Part shown: positions 25,274 through 33,687 of the stretch, one piece after another
How positions within the stretch are numbered: position 1 is the first letter of the stretch
How the letters are laid out: every line of letters starts with the position of its first letter
From: Amycolatopsis pittospori
GTDB lineage: Bacteria > Actinomycetota > Actinomycetes > Mycobacteriales > Pseudonocardiaceae
DNA: 38,321 bases
NCBI RefSeq assembly: GCF_013870525.1
Contig: NZ_JACBXD010000076.1
Span: forward strand, 1 to 38,321
Reading direction: 5' to 3'
Notes under the pieces: model-generated
Told to the model about the DNA's origin: nothing
Seen by the model: the letters and a program-made list of their open reading frames with translations, nothing else
Database searches by the model: none
Position numbers and translations under genes: made by a program

Positions 25274-27001
25274 GCGGGCCACGACGGTGCCTTCGCGCCA
25301 GCCGTTGGTCATCGGCAGCCGCCGGTCCCGCCCGAACGCCTTGAACGTGATCTTGGTGCCCGGCGGGTACTGGCGGCGCTTGTATTCGGCCTTGTCGACC
25401 ATGCGCACGACGCGATCGATGGTCTCCGGCTCGAAGCCCGCGTCGACCAGGTCGACGTACCCGCGATCACCCTCGATGTAGTCGTCGAGGATGTCGTCGA
25501 GCATCAGGTAGTCGGGCAGCGAGTCGCTGTCCAGCTGACCTGGCCGCAACTCGGCCGACGGCGGTTTGGTGATCGAATTCTCCGGGATGGGCGGGGTTTC
25601 GCCGTTCTTCTCCGCTTCGGCGTTGCGCCATTTGGCCAGATGCCAGACATGCGTCTTGAACAGGTCCTTGATCGGCGCGAAAGCACCGACGGCGTCGCCG
25701 TAGATCGTCGAATAGCCGACGGCGAGCTCGGTCTTGTTGCCGGTGGCGAGTACCAGGTGACCGTCCAGATTGGACAGTGCCATCAGCAGCATGCCGCGCA
25801 CGCGCGCCTGGATGTTCTCCTCGGCGAGCCCGGTCAGCTGAAGCTGCTCCACGTAGACCTTGACCATGTCGGCGATCGGCTCGACGCGGTAGTGCGCGCC
25901 GATGCGGCGGGCGAGCTCCGCGGCGTCGCCCTTCGAGTGCTCCGATGAGTACTCCGAAGGCATCGAGACGCCGTAGACGTTGTCGCCGCCGAGCGCGTCC
26001 GCGGCGAGCGCCGCCACGACCGCCGAGTCGATGCCGCCGGAGAAACCGAACGTCACCGACGAGAAGCCGTTCTTGTGCACGTAGTCGCGCAGGCCGACGA
26101 CGAGCGCGTGCCACACCTCGGCCTCGTCCGACAGAGGCTCGCTGATCGCCGACTCGGTGAGCGGGGCGTACGTCGGAACCGGTTCTTCGCTGAGCACACG
26201 GCGCTTGACGCGCAAGCCCTCGAACTCGCCCTCGGCGGTGTGCCCGCCCGCGGCCGGATCCATGTCGACGACGAGCAGGTGCTCGACGAACTGCGGCGCG
26301 CGAGCCAGAAGCTTGCCGTCGGCGCCGACCACGATCGAGTCGCCGTCGAAGACGAGGTCGTCCTGGCCGCCGACCTGGTTCGTGTAGACCAGCGGTGCTC
26401 CGGCCTCGGCCGCGCGGCGCGCGATCAGAGGGAGACGGATGTCGTCCTTCGCGCGCTCGTACGGCGAAGCGTTGGGCGCGACCACGAGGTCGACCCCGGC
26501 CTTGCCCAGCGCGGAGATCGGGCCGCCGTCCTGCCAGACGTCCTCGCAGATCACCATGCCCACGTCGACGCCGTGGAAGCGGACGATCTCGAGGTCTTGG
26601 CCCGGTTTGAACCACCGGTGCTCGTCGAAGACGCCGTAGTTGGGCAGGTGGTGCTTGAACTGGCGCGCGACCACTTCACCGCGGTACAGCGCCGCCGCCG
26701 CGTCGCGCGGTCCGGTCTCGTCGAGGTCGAGGTACCCGATGTAGGTGAGCACCTCGCCGCAGCCCGCCTCGTCGAGGCGGCGGGCGAGCGCTTCGACCAT
26801 CTGCTTCGAGGCGGAGGCGAAGGTGGGGCGCAGGGAGAGATCCTCGACGGGATAACCGGTGAGGGACATCTCCGGGAAGACCACGATGTGGGCGCCTGCT
26901 TCGGCGGCCTTGCGGGTCCATTCGACGGTGAGCTCGGCGTTGCCCTCGAGGTCCCCGACGGTGGTGTTGACCTGGGCCAGTGCGATGCGCAGTTGCGGCA
27001 T
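25244..27001 (-). CDS. nadE: Glutamine-dependent NAD+ synthetase
   Basis: The 585-residue enzyme converts deamido-NAD to NAD+ with ammonia from glutamine. The N-terminal nitrilase-like glutaminase has the triad Glu44 (VFPEMSLTGY), Lys116 (RQFKHHLPNYGVFDE) and Cys152 (VICEDVW). The C-terminal synthetase has the ATP-binding loop FGFSGGIDSA (about 318-327) and GNKTELAVGYSTIYGD. I chose ATG 27001 (MPQLRIALAQVNTTVGD), which begins directly with the first strand of the glutaminase fold; the upstream frame is not conserved-looking. It converges on the VOC gene. Upstream lie repeats and the 3' end of secA2. Confidence 0.96.
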   Translation of the reverse strand: MPQLRIALAQVNTTVGDLEGNAELTVEWTRKAAEAGAHIVVFPEMSLTGYPVEDLSLRPTFASASKQMVEALARRLDEAGCGEVLTYIGYLDLDETGPRDAAAALYRGEVVARQFKHHLPNYGVFDEHRWFKPGQDLEIVRFHGVDVGMVICEDVWQDGGPISALGKAGVDLVVAPNASPYERAKDDIRLPLIARRAAEAGAPLVYTNQVGGQDDLVFDGDSIVVGADGKLLARAPQFVEHLLVVDMDPAAGGHTAEGEFEGLRVKRRVLSEEPVPTYAPLTESAISEPLSDEAEVWHALVVGLRDYVHKNGFSSVTFGFSGGIDSAVVAALAADALGGDNVYGVSMPSEYSSEHSKGDAAELARRIGAHYRVEPIADMVKVYVEQLQLTGLAEENIQARVRGMLLMALSNLDGHLVLATGNKTELAVGYSTIYGDAVGAFAPIKDLFKTHVWHLAKWRNAEAEKNGETPPIPENSITKPPSAELRPGQLDSDSLPDYLMLDDILDDYIEGDRGYVDLVDAGFEPETIDRVVRMVDKAEYKRRQYPPGTKITFKAFGRDRRLPMTNGWREGTVVARSAQRDLLPR

Positions 27002-27083
27002 GCCGACATTCTCACCCACCGGCGTCCGCGGGGACGAGCGGATGTGCCGAATCGCCCACCTGGGTCTCGACCGCCGCCGGGGG

Positions 27084-27100
27084 AGCAAGGGACCTTTGCT
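27084..27100 (+). repeat. 17-mer near-palindromic unit between secA2 and nadE
   Basis: An exact copy of AGCAAGGGACCTTTGCT, 82 bases upstream of the nadE start and downstream of the secA2 hairpin. Confidence 0.9.
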
Positions 27101-27139
27101 ATCACCTGGGCACTGACCTGCGGATCCGTCGAAAAAGAG

Positions 27140-27196
27140 AGCGGGGGACCTTTGCTGTCACTTTCCCGAAGAGAGTGATAGCAAAGGTCCCCCGCT
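27140..27196 (-). terminator. Hairpin of two variant 17-mers after secA2
   Basis: The arms 27140-27162 and 27174-27196 form a 23-bp stem with one G-U pair and an 11-base loop, beginning 20 bases past the secA2 stop. Compared with the common unit, AA is changed to GG in one arm and TT to CC in the other, so pairing is kept. This covariation supports a folded RNA (or cruciform) function, probably termination. Confidence 0.75.
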
Positions 27197-27215
27197 GTCG
27201 CGACAGGACCGAGCG

Positions 27216-29543
27216 CTACTTCCGCTTGATCATGCTCCGCACCTTCTTGATGGTCTGCTCGAAGTCGGAGTCGAACGGGTTGTCGTGCACCAGGTAGGTC
27301 CACGTCGTGTTCGCCCGTCGCACGCCCGCGTCGCCGAGATCGATCCCGTCATCGGTGATCTCGGCTTCTTCGAGCGTCTTCGCCGACCGCTCGGCCGCCC
27401 CCGGGATGATCTTGTGGAACTCCGGGATCGCCGCGCGGTGGAACTCGTCGATCGGCGTCTCCCGCGCCAGCGCCCGCAGGTGGATGCTCTCCCGCACGTC
27501 GGTCAGGAACGCCAGGTGGTCCGACCACAGCTGGTCGATGTGGAACAGCAGCACCTCCCGGCACAACTGTTCGACGCGAGCCTCGTCGTCGACCTTCTCC
27601 GACAGCTCCTTGAACTTCTCGGGCTGCGCCTTCTCCAGCACCTCCGCCGCGTGCGCCGTCCGCAGCACCTTGTCCCGGTGCTCCAGCAGCTCGCCGCGCT
27701 GCCGCTCGATCAGCCGCGTGTAGCGCCAGGTGTTCCGGTGGATCTCCAGGTCGACACCCTCGGCGACGCGCTGCGCGTGGTTGATCTGCCGCAGCGCCGC
27801 CGGGTCGGTGATCTCCCCGCTGCCCACGTCGGAACCGATGCCCTCGGGCACGTCCGGCGCGTTCGACAGCACGAGTTCGTCGTTCAGGCTGGCGAAGAAC
27901 ACCGCACTGCCCGGGTCACCCTGCCGCCCGGACCGGCCGCGCAGCTGCCCGTCCAGCCTGCTCGACGGGTAACGGGCGGTGCCGATCACGTGCAGGCCGC
28001 CCAGTTCGACGACCTCGTCGCGTCCGTCGCCGTCCTTGCCGCCGAGCCGGATGTCGGTACCGCGACCGGCCATCTGGGTCGAAACGGTGACAGCGCCCTT
28101 CTTGCCGGCGTCGGCGATGATGGCCGCTTCCTCGGCGTCGTTGCGCGCGTTGAGCACGACGCATTCGAGCTCGACCTTCGCCAGCTTTTCCGCCAGCTCT
28201 TCGGACTCGGCGACGTCCTGGGTGCCGACCAGGATCGGTCGCCCGCTCTCGTGCACCCGCCGGATCTCCTCCTCGATCGCGCGCAGCTTCTGCGACGGCG
28301 ACCCGAAGATCCGGTCTTCCTGGTCCTCGCGGATGTTCGGCGTGTTCGGCGGGATGACCGCGACCTCGAGCTTGTAGAACTCGCGCAGCTGTTCGGCGAC
28401 CGCGACGGCGGTACCGGTCATGCCCGCGACCTCGGGGTAGCGCGCGAGCAGCGCCTGCACGGTGATCGAGTCGAGGATCTCGCCCCGGTCGGTCGCCTTG
28501 ACCTGCTCCTTCGCCTCGACCGCGGCCTGCAGGCCGTCGGGCCAGCGCTGCAGTTCGGCGACCCGGCCGCGCGCGGCGTTGATCAGCTGCACCTTGCCGT
28601 CGCGCACCAGGTAGTCGACGTCGCGGGTGAGCAGCGCGTGCGCGTGCAGAGCCACGTTCACCGCGGGCAGCCGGTCGGAGCCGGTGTCGTCGTAGAGGTT
28701 GATGTCGTCGCCGAGAGCCTTCTCGACCACCGACGCGCCTGCCTTGGTCAGCCAGGCGTTGCGGCCGTCGGCGTCGGTCTCGTAGTGCAGACCGAGCCGC
28801 AGCCGCCGGACGATGTTCGCGACCTCTTCGTCGGCGTCGGTGTGGTCGATCGACCCCGCCATCACCAGCGGCACGCGGGCCTCGTCGACCAGCACGGAGT
28901 CCGCCTCGTCGACGATCGCCACCTCGGGATCCCGCTGGACCAGGTCCTCTTCGCGGGTCACCAGGCGGTCGCGCAGCACATCGAAGCCGATCTCGCTGAC
29001 AGCGCCGTACGTGACTTCTTTCGCGTAGGCCTCGCGGCGCTCGTCGCGCGAGTGGGCCGGCTCGATCCAGCCGACGGACACGCCGAGCAGGTCGTAGATC
29101 GGTCCCATCCACTCCGCGTCACGGCGGGCGAGGTAGTCGTTCACCGTGACGACGTGGACGTGCTTGCCGCGCAGCGCGTATCCGGCGCCGGCCAGCGCGC
29201 CGGCCAGCGTCTTGCCCTCACCGGTCTCCATCTGCACGATATGCCCGCTGAGCAGGCCCATCGTGCCCAGCAGCTGGACATCGAAGGCTCGCTCGCCCAG
29301 CGCCCGCCGCGCGGCCTCACGGCCCAGCGCGCAGACCTCGACCAGCTGGTCGTTGCCGAAGGACGTGGCTTCGCGAAGCTTGCCGGCCCGCTCTGTCAGC
29401 TCCTCGTCGGAAAGCTTCTCCAACTCGGGCTCGAGCTTCTCGATGGCCGGCAGCAGCGCTTCGTAGCGGGTCAGCTCGACGCTGCCCGGCCGCTGGATGA
29501 TCCGGCGCAGCTTCTTGCCCACCCGGCTGATCAGTGCTGCCAC
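27216..29543 (-). CDS. secA2: Accessory Sec system translocase ATPase SecA2
   Basis: The 775-residue SecA-type motor has Walker A METGEGKT (residues ~105-112), DEAD box VDEADSVLVDEAR (DEAD 212-215), and helicase blocks ITVQALLARYPEVAGMTGTA, TVSTQMAGRGTDIRLGG and GRSGRQGDPGSAVFF. It is shorter than housekeeping SecA and lacks the C-terminal zinc-binding tail, like actinobacterial SecA2, which exports a subset of proteins. It ends in basic IKKVRSMIKRK. The start is GTG at 29543 with GGGAG upstream. It is divergent from a peptidase lipoprotein gene over a 96-bp gap. The main secA is expected elsewhere. Confidence 0.95.
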   Translation of the reverse strand: MAALISRVGKKLRRIIQRPGSVELTRYEALLPAIEKLEPELEKLSDEELTERAGKLREATSFGNDQLVEVCALGREAARRALGERAFDVQLLGTMGLLSGHIVQMETGEGKTLAGALAGAGYALRGKHVHVVTVNDYLARRDAEWMGPIYDLLGVSVGWIEPAHSRDERREAYAKEVTYGAVSEIGFDVLRDRLVTREEDLVQRDPEVAIVDEADSVLVDEARVPLVMAGSIDHTDADEEVANIVRRLRLGLHYETDADGRNAWLTKAGASVVEKALGDDINLYDDTGSDRLPAVNVALHAHALLTRDVDYLVRDGKVQLINAARGRVAELQRWPDGLQAAVEAKEQVKATDRGEILDSITVQALLARYPEVAGMTGTAVAVAEQLREFYKLEVAVIPPNTPNIREDQEDRIFGSPSQKLRAIEEEIRRVHESGRPILVGTQDVAESEELAEKLAKVELECVVLNARNDAEEAAIIADAGKKGAVTVSTQMAGRGTDIRLGGKDGDGRDEVVELGGLHVIGTARYPSSRLDGQLRGRSGRQGDPGSAVFFASLNDELVLSNAPDVPEGIGSDVGSGEITDPAALRQINHAQRVAEGVDLEIHRNTWRYTRLIERQRGELLEHRDKVLRTAHAAEVLEKAQPEKFKELSEKVDDEARVEQLCREVLLFHIDQLWSDHLAFLTDVRESIHLRALARETPIDEFHRAAIPEFHKIIPGAAERSAKTLEEAEITDDGIDLGDAGVRRANTTWTYLVHDNPFDSDFEQTIKKVRSMIKRK

Positions 29544-29580
29544 CCCTGTGCTCCCGTCTGTTCCTCATGCCGTCCGCACC

Positions 29581-29606
29581 CGTACCACCAACGCAGTGGT
29601 GGTGCG
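29581..29606. promoter_or_regulatory. Inverted repeat in the secA2-peptidase divergent promoter region
   Basis: Arms CGTACCACCA and TGGTGGTGCG (one mismatch in ten) flank ACGCAG in the 96-bp gap between divergent start codons. A shared operator is possible; no regulator can be named. Confidence 0.35.
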
Positions 29607-29639
29607 GCCGAGTTCCACGGCCGATGGCACGATCCAACC

Positions 29640-31265
29640 GTGTCCACTCATGTCAGCGCCAGGTCCCGTGCCCGCCGATTCGTCGCGATCTCGCTGTCCG
29701 GCCTGCTCGCGGTCACCCTCGCCGCGTGCTCGTCGGGAGAGGGTAGAACCCAGCCGCCCGCGCCGGTGACCGAGTCGCACGCTCCGACCGGACAGGTGCC
29801 CGCAGGACTGGAGAAGTTCTACGGACAGAGTCTGACCTGGGCCGACTGTGCACCCTACGCGACATCCGATGACGCAAAAGCGGCGTTTCGAGTGAAGGAC
29901 GCACAGTGCGCCCGGCTGACCGTCCCGCTCGACTACGCGAAACCTGAAGGCGACTCGATCACGCTCGGCCTGCTGCGCCGAAAGGCGCTCGAAACCGACG
30001 AAAGGATTGGGTCGCTCGTGGTCAACCCCGGTGGCCCCGGCGCCTCCGGCATGACGGCCGCGGCGGGCCTGGCCTCCCGGACCTCGACCAACGAGCTGGG
30101 GAAACGCTTCGACATGGTCGGTTTCGACCCCCGCGGCATCGGCGCGAGCCAGCCGCAGATCCGCTGCCTGTCCGACGCGGAACGCGACGCGGACCGCGCG
30201 GACGACGGCGAAACGGACGGGTCACCCGAGGGAGTGAAAAAGCAGGAGACCGAGTCCCAGGACTTCGCGGCCAAGTGCGCCGAACGGACCGAACACGGCG
30301 CCTCGATGCTCGCGAACGTGGGCACCCGCGACGTCGTCAAGGACATGGACGTCCTGCGTTCGGTCCTCGGTGACCCGAAGCTGAACTACATCGGCTACTC
30401 GTACGGGACGCGGATCGGATCCGCCTACGCCGAGGCGTTCCCGACGAACGTCCGTGCCCTGGTGCTCGACGGGGCCGTCGACCCGGAACAGGACTCGGTG
30501 GAATCGCTGGTCGCGCAGGGGCAGGGCTTCGGCAAGGCGTTCGAGGAGTTCTCCGCCTGGTGCGCCGCGCGGGAGGACTGCGCTCTCGGACGCGACGCCG
30601 CGGGCGTGACGAAGGCGTTCCAGGACCTGGTCCGGCCGCTCATCGACTTCCCGGTTCCGGTCAGCGACGGCCGGAAACTGTCGTACGAGGACGCGACCAC
30701 CGGCGTGATCCAGGCCCTCTACCAGGAGGATCTCTGGGAGCGGCTGAACAGTGCGCTCAACGAACTGAAGCGTCAGCGCGGCGACGGTCTGGAAGAACTT
30801 GCCGACTTGTACAACGAGCGCGGCGCCGACGGCCGCTACGGAACGACCCAGGACGCGTTCGTCGCGATCCGGTGCGTAGACGACCCGCGGGTCACCGATC
30901 CGGCGAAGATCCTCGACGCCCAGAAGCGGTACGCGCAGGCCGCGCCGTTCCTCGACGACGGCAAGCCGGACGGTTCCGCGCGCGACTCCTGCGCCTTCTG
31001 GCCGGTGCCGAATACCTCCGAGCCGCATTTGCCCAACGTCGAAGGCCTGCCGAAGACGCTGGTCATCTCGACGACCAACGACCCGGCGACGCCCTACCAA
31101 GCGGGCGTCAACCTGGCGAAAGCGATCAAGGGAGCTTTGCTCACCTTCGAGGGGAACCAGCACACGGTGTTCCTGCAGGGCGTTCCGTGCGTCGACCAGA
31201 TCGGCATCAAATACCTGGTGGACGGCACCGTGCCCGACGAAGGCACGCGCTGCGCCGCCAGGTAA
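29640..31265 (+). CDS. Exported alpha/beta-hydrolase lipoprotein, tripeptidyl aminopeptidase-like (copy 1)
   Basis: The 541-residue product has a lipoprotein signal (basic SARSRARR, hydrophobic stretch, lipobox LAAC with Cys30). The S33/Tap-type peptidase fold follows: NPGGPGASGM oxyanion loop (129-138), DPRGIGAS, nucleophile Ser254 in GYSYGT, and the C-terminal Tap domain with Asp481 (TTNDPATP) and His508 (NQHTVFL). Related Streptomyces enzymes cut tripeptides from secreted protein N-termini. GTG 29640 is chosen because it gives a complete signal peptide; the frame continues far upstream but there it is antisense to secA2. The next gene is a close paralogue. Confidence 0.92.
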   Translation: MSTHVSARSRARRFVAISLSGLLAVTLAACSSGEGRTQPPAPVTESHAPTGQVPAGLEKFYGQSLTWADCAPYATSDDAKAAFRVKDAQCARLTVPLDYAKPEGDSITLGLLRRKALETDERIGSLVVNPGGPGASGMTAAAGLASRTSTNELGKRFDMVGFDPRGIGASQPQIRCLSDAERDADRADDGETDGSPEGVKKQETESQDFAAKCAERTEHGASMLANVGTRDVVKDMDVLRSVLGDPKLNYIGYSYGTRIGSAYAEAFPTNVRALVLDGAVDPEQDSVESLVAQGQGFGKAFEEFSAWCAAREDCALGRDAAGVTKAFQDLVRPLIDFPVPVSDGRKLSYEDATTGVIQALYQEDLWERLNSALNELKRQRGDGLEELADLYNERGADGRYGTTQDAFVAIRCVDDPRVTDPAKILDAQKRYAQAAPFLDDGKPDGSARDSCAFWPVPNTSEPHLPNVEGLPKTLVISTTNDPATPYQAGVNLAKAIKGALLTFEGNQHTVFLQGVPCVDQIGIKYLVDGTVPDEGTRCAAR

Positions 31266-31318
31266 CGAGTTCGGCGCGAACACCCCGTGACCGGCCGGGA
31301 CGCTGCGAAGATCGCGAG

Positions 31319-32908
31319 ATGAGCCTTCGCCGCGTCCCGGCCGTGCTCGCCGTCGCCGTCCTGGTCGCTTCGTGCACGACGCAGGAGCCGCAACCCGCGC
31401 CGTCGACACCCGTGCCGGCCCCGACGACCTCGGCGTCGCCGACTCCGGACCCGAAGGCGCTCGAGAAGTTCACCGGGCAGAAGCTCGCATGGGGTTCGTG
31501 CACGCCCTTCGCGGACTCACAGTCGGCGAAGCGCGCTTTCGCCGATAAGGCGTACGACTGCGCGAAGCTCACCGTCCCGCTCGATTACCTGAAGCCGGAT
31601 GGCGAGACCATCGCGATCGGCGTGCTCAGGCACAAGGCGAAGAAGGCGGACCAGCGGATCGGCTCGCTCGTGGTCAACCCCGGTGGGCCCGGCGGTTCGG
31701 GGGTCGCGGCCGCGGCGCGCATCGCGAAGTCGCCGCCCGCGGCAACGCTCGCTGGTCGATTCGACGTCGTCGGCTTCGATCCGCGTGGCGTCGGGACCAG
31801 CGAACCGAAGCTCGTCTGCCTCACCGACCCCGAACGCGACGCGGACCGCGCGGAAGATTCCGAAAGCGACATGACCTCGGGCGGCGTCGCGAAGCAACTC
31901 GCCGACGCGAAGGCGTACAGCGCGAAGTGCGCTGAGCGCACGAAGCACGGTCAGGAGATGCTCGCCAACATCGGGACGAGGGACGTCGTTCGCGATCTCG
32001 ACGTCCTGCGCGCGACTCTCGGCGACGAAAAGCTCACCTACCTGGGCTACTCGTACGGCACGCAGATCGGCACCGCCTATGCCGAGGCTTACCCGGACAA
32101 GGTGCGGGCGCTGCTCCTCGACGGCGCGATCGATCCCGAACTGGACACCGCCGAATCGCTGGTCACGCAGATGGCCGGCTTTCAGAACACGTTCGCCGAA
32201 TTCGGCAAGTGGTGCGCGGCGCGCACGGACTGCGCGCTCGGCCGCCAGGCGGACGCGATGACGAAGGCGTTCCAGGACCTGGTCCAGCCCCTGATCACCA
32301 AACCGGTGCCCGCCGCGAACCGCGAACTCTCGTTCGAGGACGCCATCACCGGCACCAGCGCCGCGCTGTATTCACAGGACGCGTGGAAGTTCCTCAACGA
32401 CGGATTCGCCGAGCTCAAGCGGGGGAGCGGCAAGACCCTGGTCGCGCTCGCCGACAACTACTACGGCCGCGAGCCGGACGGCCGCTACGAGGGGATCATC
32501 GACGTCTATTTCGCGGTGCGCTGCGTCGACAGCACCCGGATCACCGACCGGCGCGTCATCGAAGGCGCCCACGAGCGGATGCTCCAGGGCGCGCCGTTCC
32601 TCGCCGGGGGCACACCCGACATGAGCGAGCTGGACATCTGCTCGGTCTGGCCCGTGCCCGCGACCTCGGAGGTCCACAAGCCGGACATCGAGGGCCTGCC
32701 GCAGCCGCTGATCATCTCGACCACGAACGACCCTGCGACCCCGTACGCGTCTGGCGTGAACCTCGCGAAGGACCTCAAGGGAGCTTTACTCACCTTTGAA
32801 GGCGCTCAGCACACCGTCTTCCTAGACGGCAACGAGTGCGTCGACAAAGCCGGCTTCGCCTACCTGATCGACGGCGACCTACCCGCCCCCGGCACCCGCT
32901 GCACCTAG
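31319..32908 (+). CDS. Exported alpha/beta-hydrolase lipoprotein, tripeptidyl aminopeptidase-like (copy 2)
   Basis: The 529-residue protein is similar to the preceding gene product over its whole length, showing a tandem duplication. The signal ends in a lipobox-like VASC with Cys19, followed by a Pro/Thr/Ser-rich linker (QPAPSTPVPAPTTSASPTP). The core has NPGGPGGSG, DPRGVGTS, Ser245 in GYSYGT, TTNDPATP and AQHTVFL for Asp and His. All catalytic residues are kept, so both copies should be active. The gap between the two genes is 53 bases, so they may be co-transcribed. Substrate differences are unknown. Confidence 0.92.
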   Translation: MSLRRVPAVLAVAVLVASCTTQEPQPAPSTPVPAPTTSASPTPDPKALEKFTGQKLAWGSCTPFADSQSAKRAFADKAYDCAKLTVPLDYLKPDGETIAIGVLRHKAKKADQRIGSLVVNPGGPGGSGVAAAARIAKSPPAATLAGRFDVVGFDPRGVGTSEPKLVCLTDPERDADRAEDSESDMTSGGVAKQLADAKAYSAKCAERTKHGQEMLANIGTRDVVRDLDVLRATLGDEKLTYLGYSYGTQIGTAYAEAYPDKVRALLLDGAIDPELDTAESLVTQMAGFQNTFAEFGKWCAARTDCALGRQADAMTKAFQDLVQPLITKPVPAANRELSFEDAITGTSAALYSQDAWKFLNDGFAELKRGSGKTLVALADNYYGREPDGRYEGIIDVYFAVRCVDSTRITDRRVIEGAHERMLQGAPFLAGGTPDMSELDICSVWPVPATSEVHKPDIEGLPQPLIISTTNDPATPYASGVNLAKDLKGALLTFEGAQHTVFLDGNECVDKAGFAYLIDGDLPAPGTRCT

Positions 32909-32914
32909 CGGGGG

Positions 32915-32931
32915 AGCAAGGGACCTTTGCT
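32915..32931 (+). repeat. 17-mer near-palindromic unit between convergent genes
   Basis: An exact copy starting six bases after the stop of the second peptidase gene. On the minus strand it supplies two bases of the TAG (32930-32932) of the LprG-like gene, which ends CGA-TAG just like the P450 at 8438. Confidence 0.9.
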
Positions 32932-33598
32932 ATCGCCCGTCCCCGACGACGACCGCGTCATGCCCGGTCAACGCCAGTTCCAGCATCACCGCGAACTCCT
33001 CCGGCTTCGTCGGCGGCACCTGCACCCACACCCGCATCAGCCGCCGCGGCGCGGCCTTCGAAATCCACAGCTTCACGAACACGTCCGACCGGATCTCCGG
33101 CACGATCCCGCCGATCACCGCGGCCGGCACCTTCGCGCCGATCCGGATCGACTCGGTGTCCTGCACCCGCTCCCACCGCTCGCCCCGCAGATCGGTCGCG
33201 CCGAGCAGCAGCCGCCGTAGCCCGCCGTCGGCCCCGAGCATCGCTTCGGGTGTGTAAGGCGCCGAAGCCGGAATCACCCGCTCCACACCGGGCCCGCTGA
33301 GCATGATCTCGTCGCCGGACAGCCGGTACTTGACCTTCACCCGCTCGAAGTCATCCTGCAGATCGGCATTCCCGACCGCGCCACCCTCAAGACTGATTTC
33401 GCCGTCGAGCCCTCGCACAGGTAGCCCGGTGACGACGCCGTTCACTCCGAGCGTGAACCGCACGCTGCGCATCGAGACGAGGGAGTCGGCCGCCGCGCTC
33501 ACGAGTTCCGGGGCAGCGGGCAACGGGGGAGATCCCGCGCAGCCGCCGATGAGCCCGATCGTGAGCAGCAGCGCCGGCACGAGGTGACGGCAGCGCAT
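32930..33598 (-). CDS. LppX/LprG-like lipoprotein
   Basis: The 222-residue lipoprotein has a signal with lipobox IGGC (Cys20). The mature part (SAAADSLVSMRSVRFTLGVNGVVTGLPVRGLDGEISLEGG...) fits the LppX/LprAFG family, whose mycobacterial members carry lipids across the periplasm. Blocks such as DFERVKVKYRLSGDEIML, LLLGATDLRGERWERVQ and LWISKAAPRRLMRVWVQVPP agree with the family's beta half-barrel. In mycobacteria lprG is followed by an MFS exporter in the same operon; here an MFS gene is next door but divergent, so the link is uncertain. The gene converges on the peptidase pair. Confidence 0.8.
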   Translation of the reverse strand: MRCRHLVPALLLTIGLIGGCAGSPPLPAAPELVSAAADSLVSMRSVRFTLGVNGVVTGLPVRGLDGEISLEGGAVGNADLQDDFERVKVKYRLSGDEIMLSGPGVERVIPASAPYTPEAMLGADGGLRRLLLGATDLRGERWERVQDTESIRIGAKVPAAVIGGIVPEIRSDVFVKLWISKAAPRRLMRVWVQVPPTKPEEFAVMLELALTGHDAVVVGDGR

Positions 33599-33687
33599 GG
33601 CCAGAGCCTATGGCCTTGGCCCGAATCTTTCGCACAGTGTCCTTCCAGCCGCTTCCGCTGGGAGCCACCGGCGATGACTCTGTTCCC

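Noticed and set aside
27285..29639. Long in-frame extension upstream of the first peptidase gene
   Set aside because: It is antisense to secA2 and would hide the lipoprotein signal inside a 1326-residue protein; the GTG at 29640 gives a complete signal peptide.
31130..32800. Sequences like CAAGGGAGCTTTGCTCACC inside both peptidase genes that resemble the 17-mer repeat
   Set aside because: They encode the conserved KGALLTF segment in both paralogues and lack the central GGACC and the palindromic arms, so protein conservation explains them.
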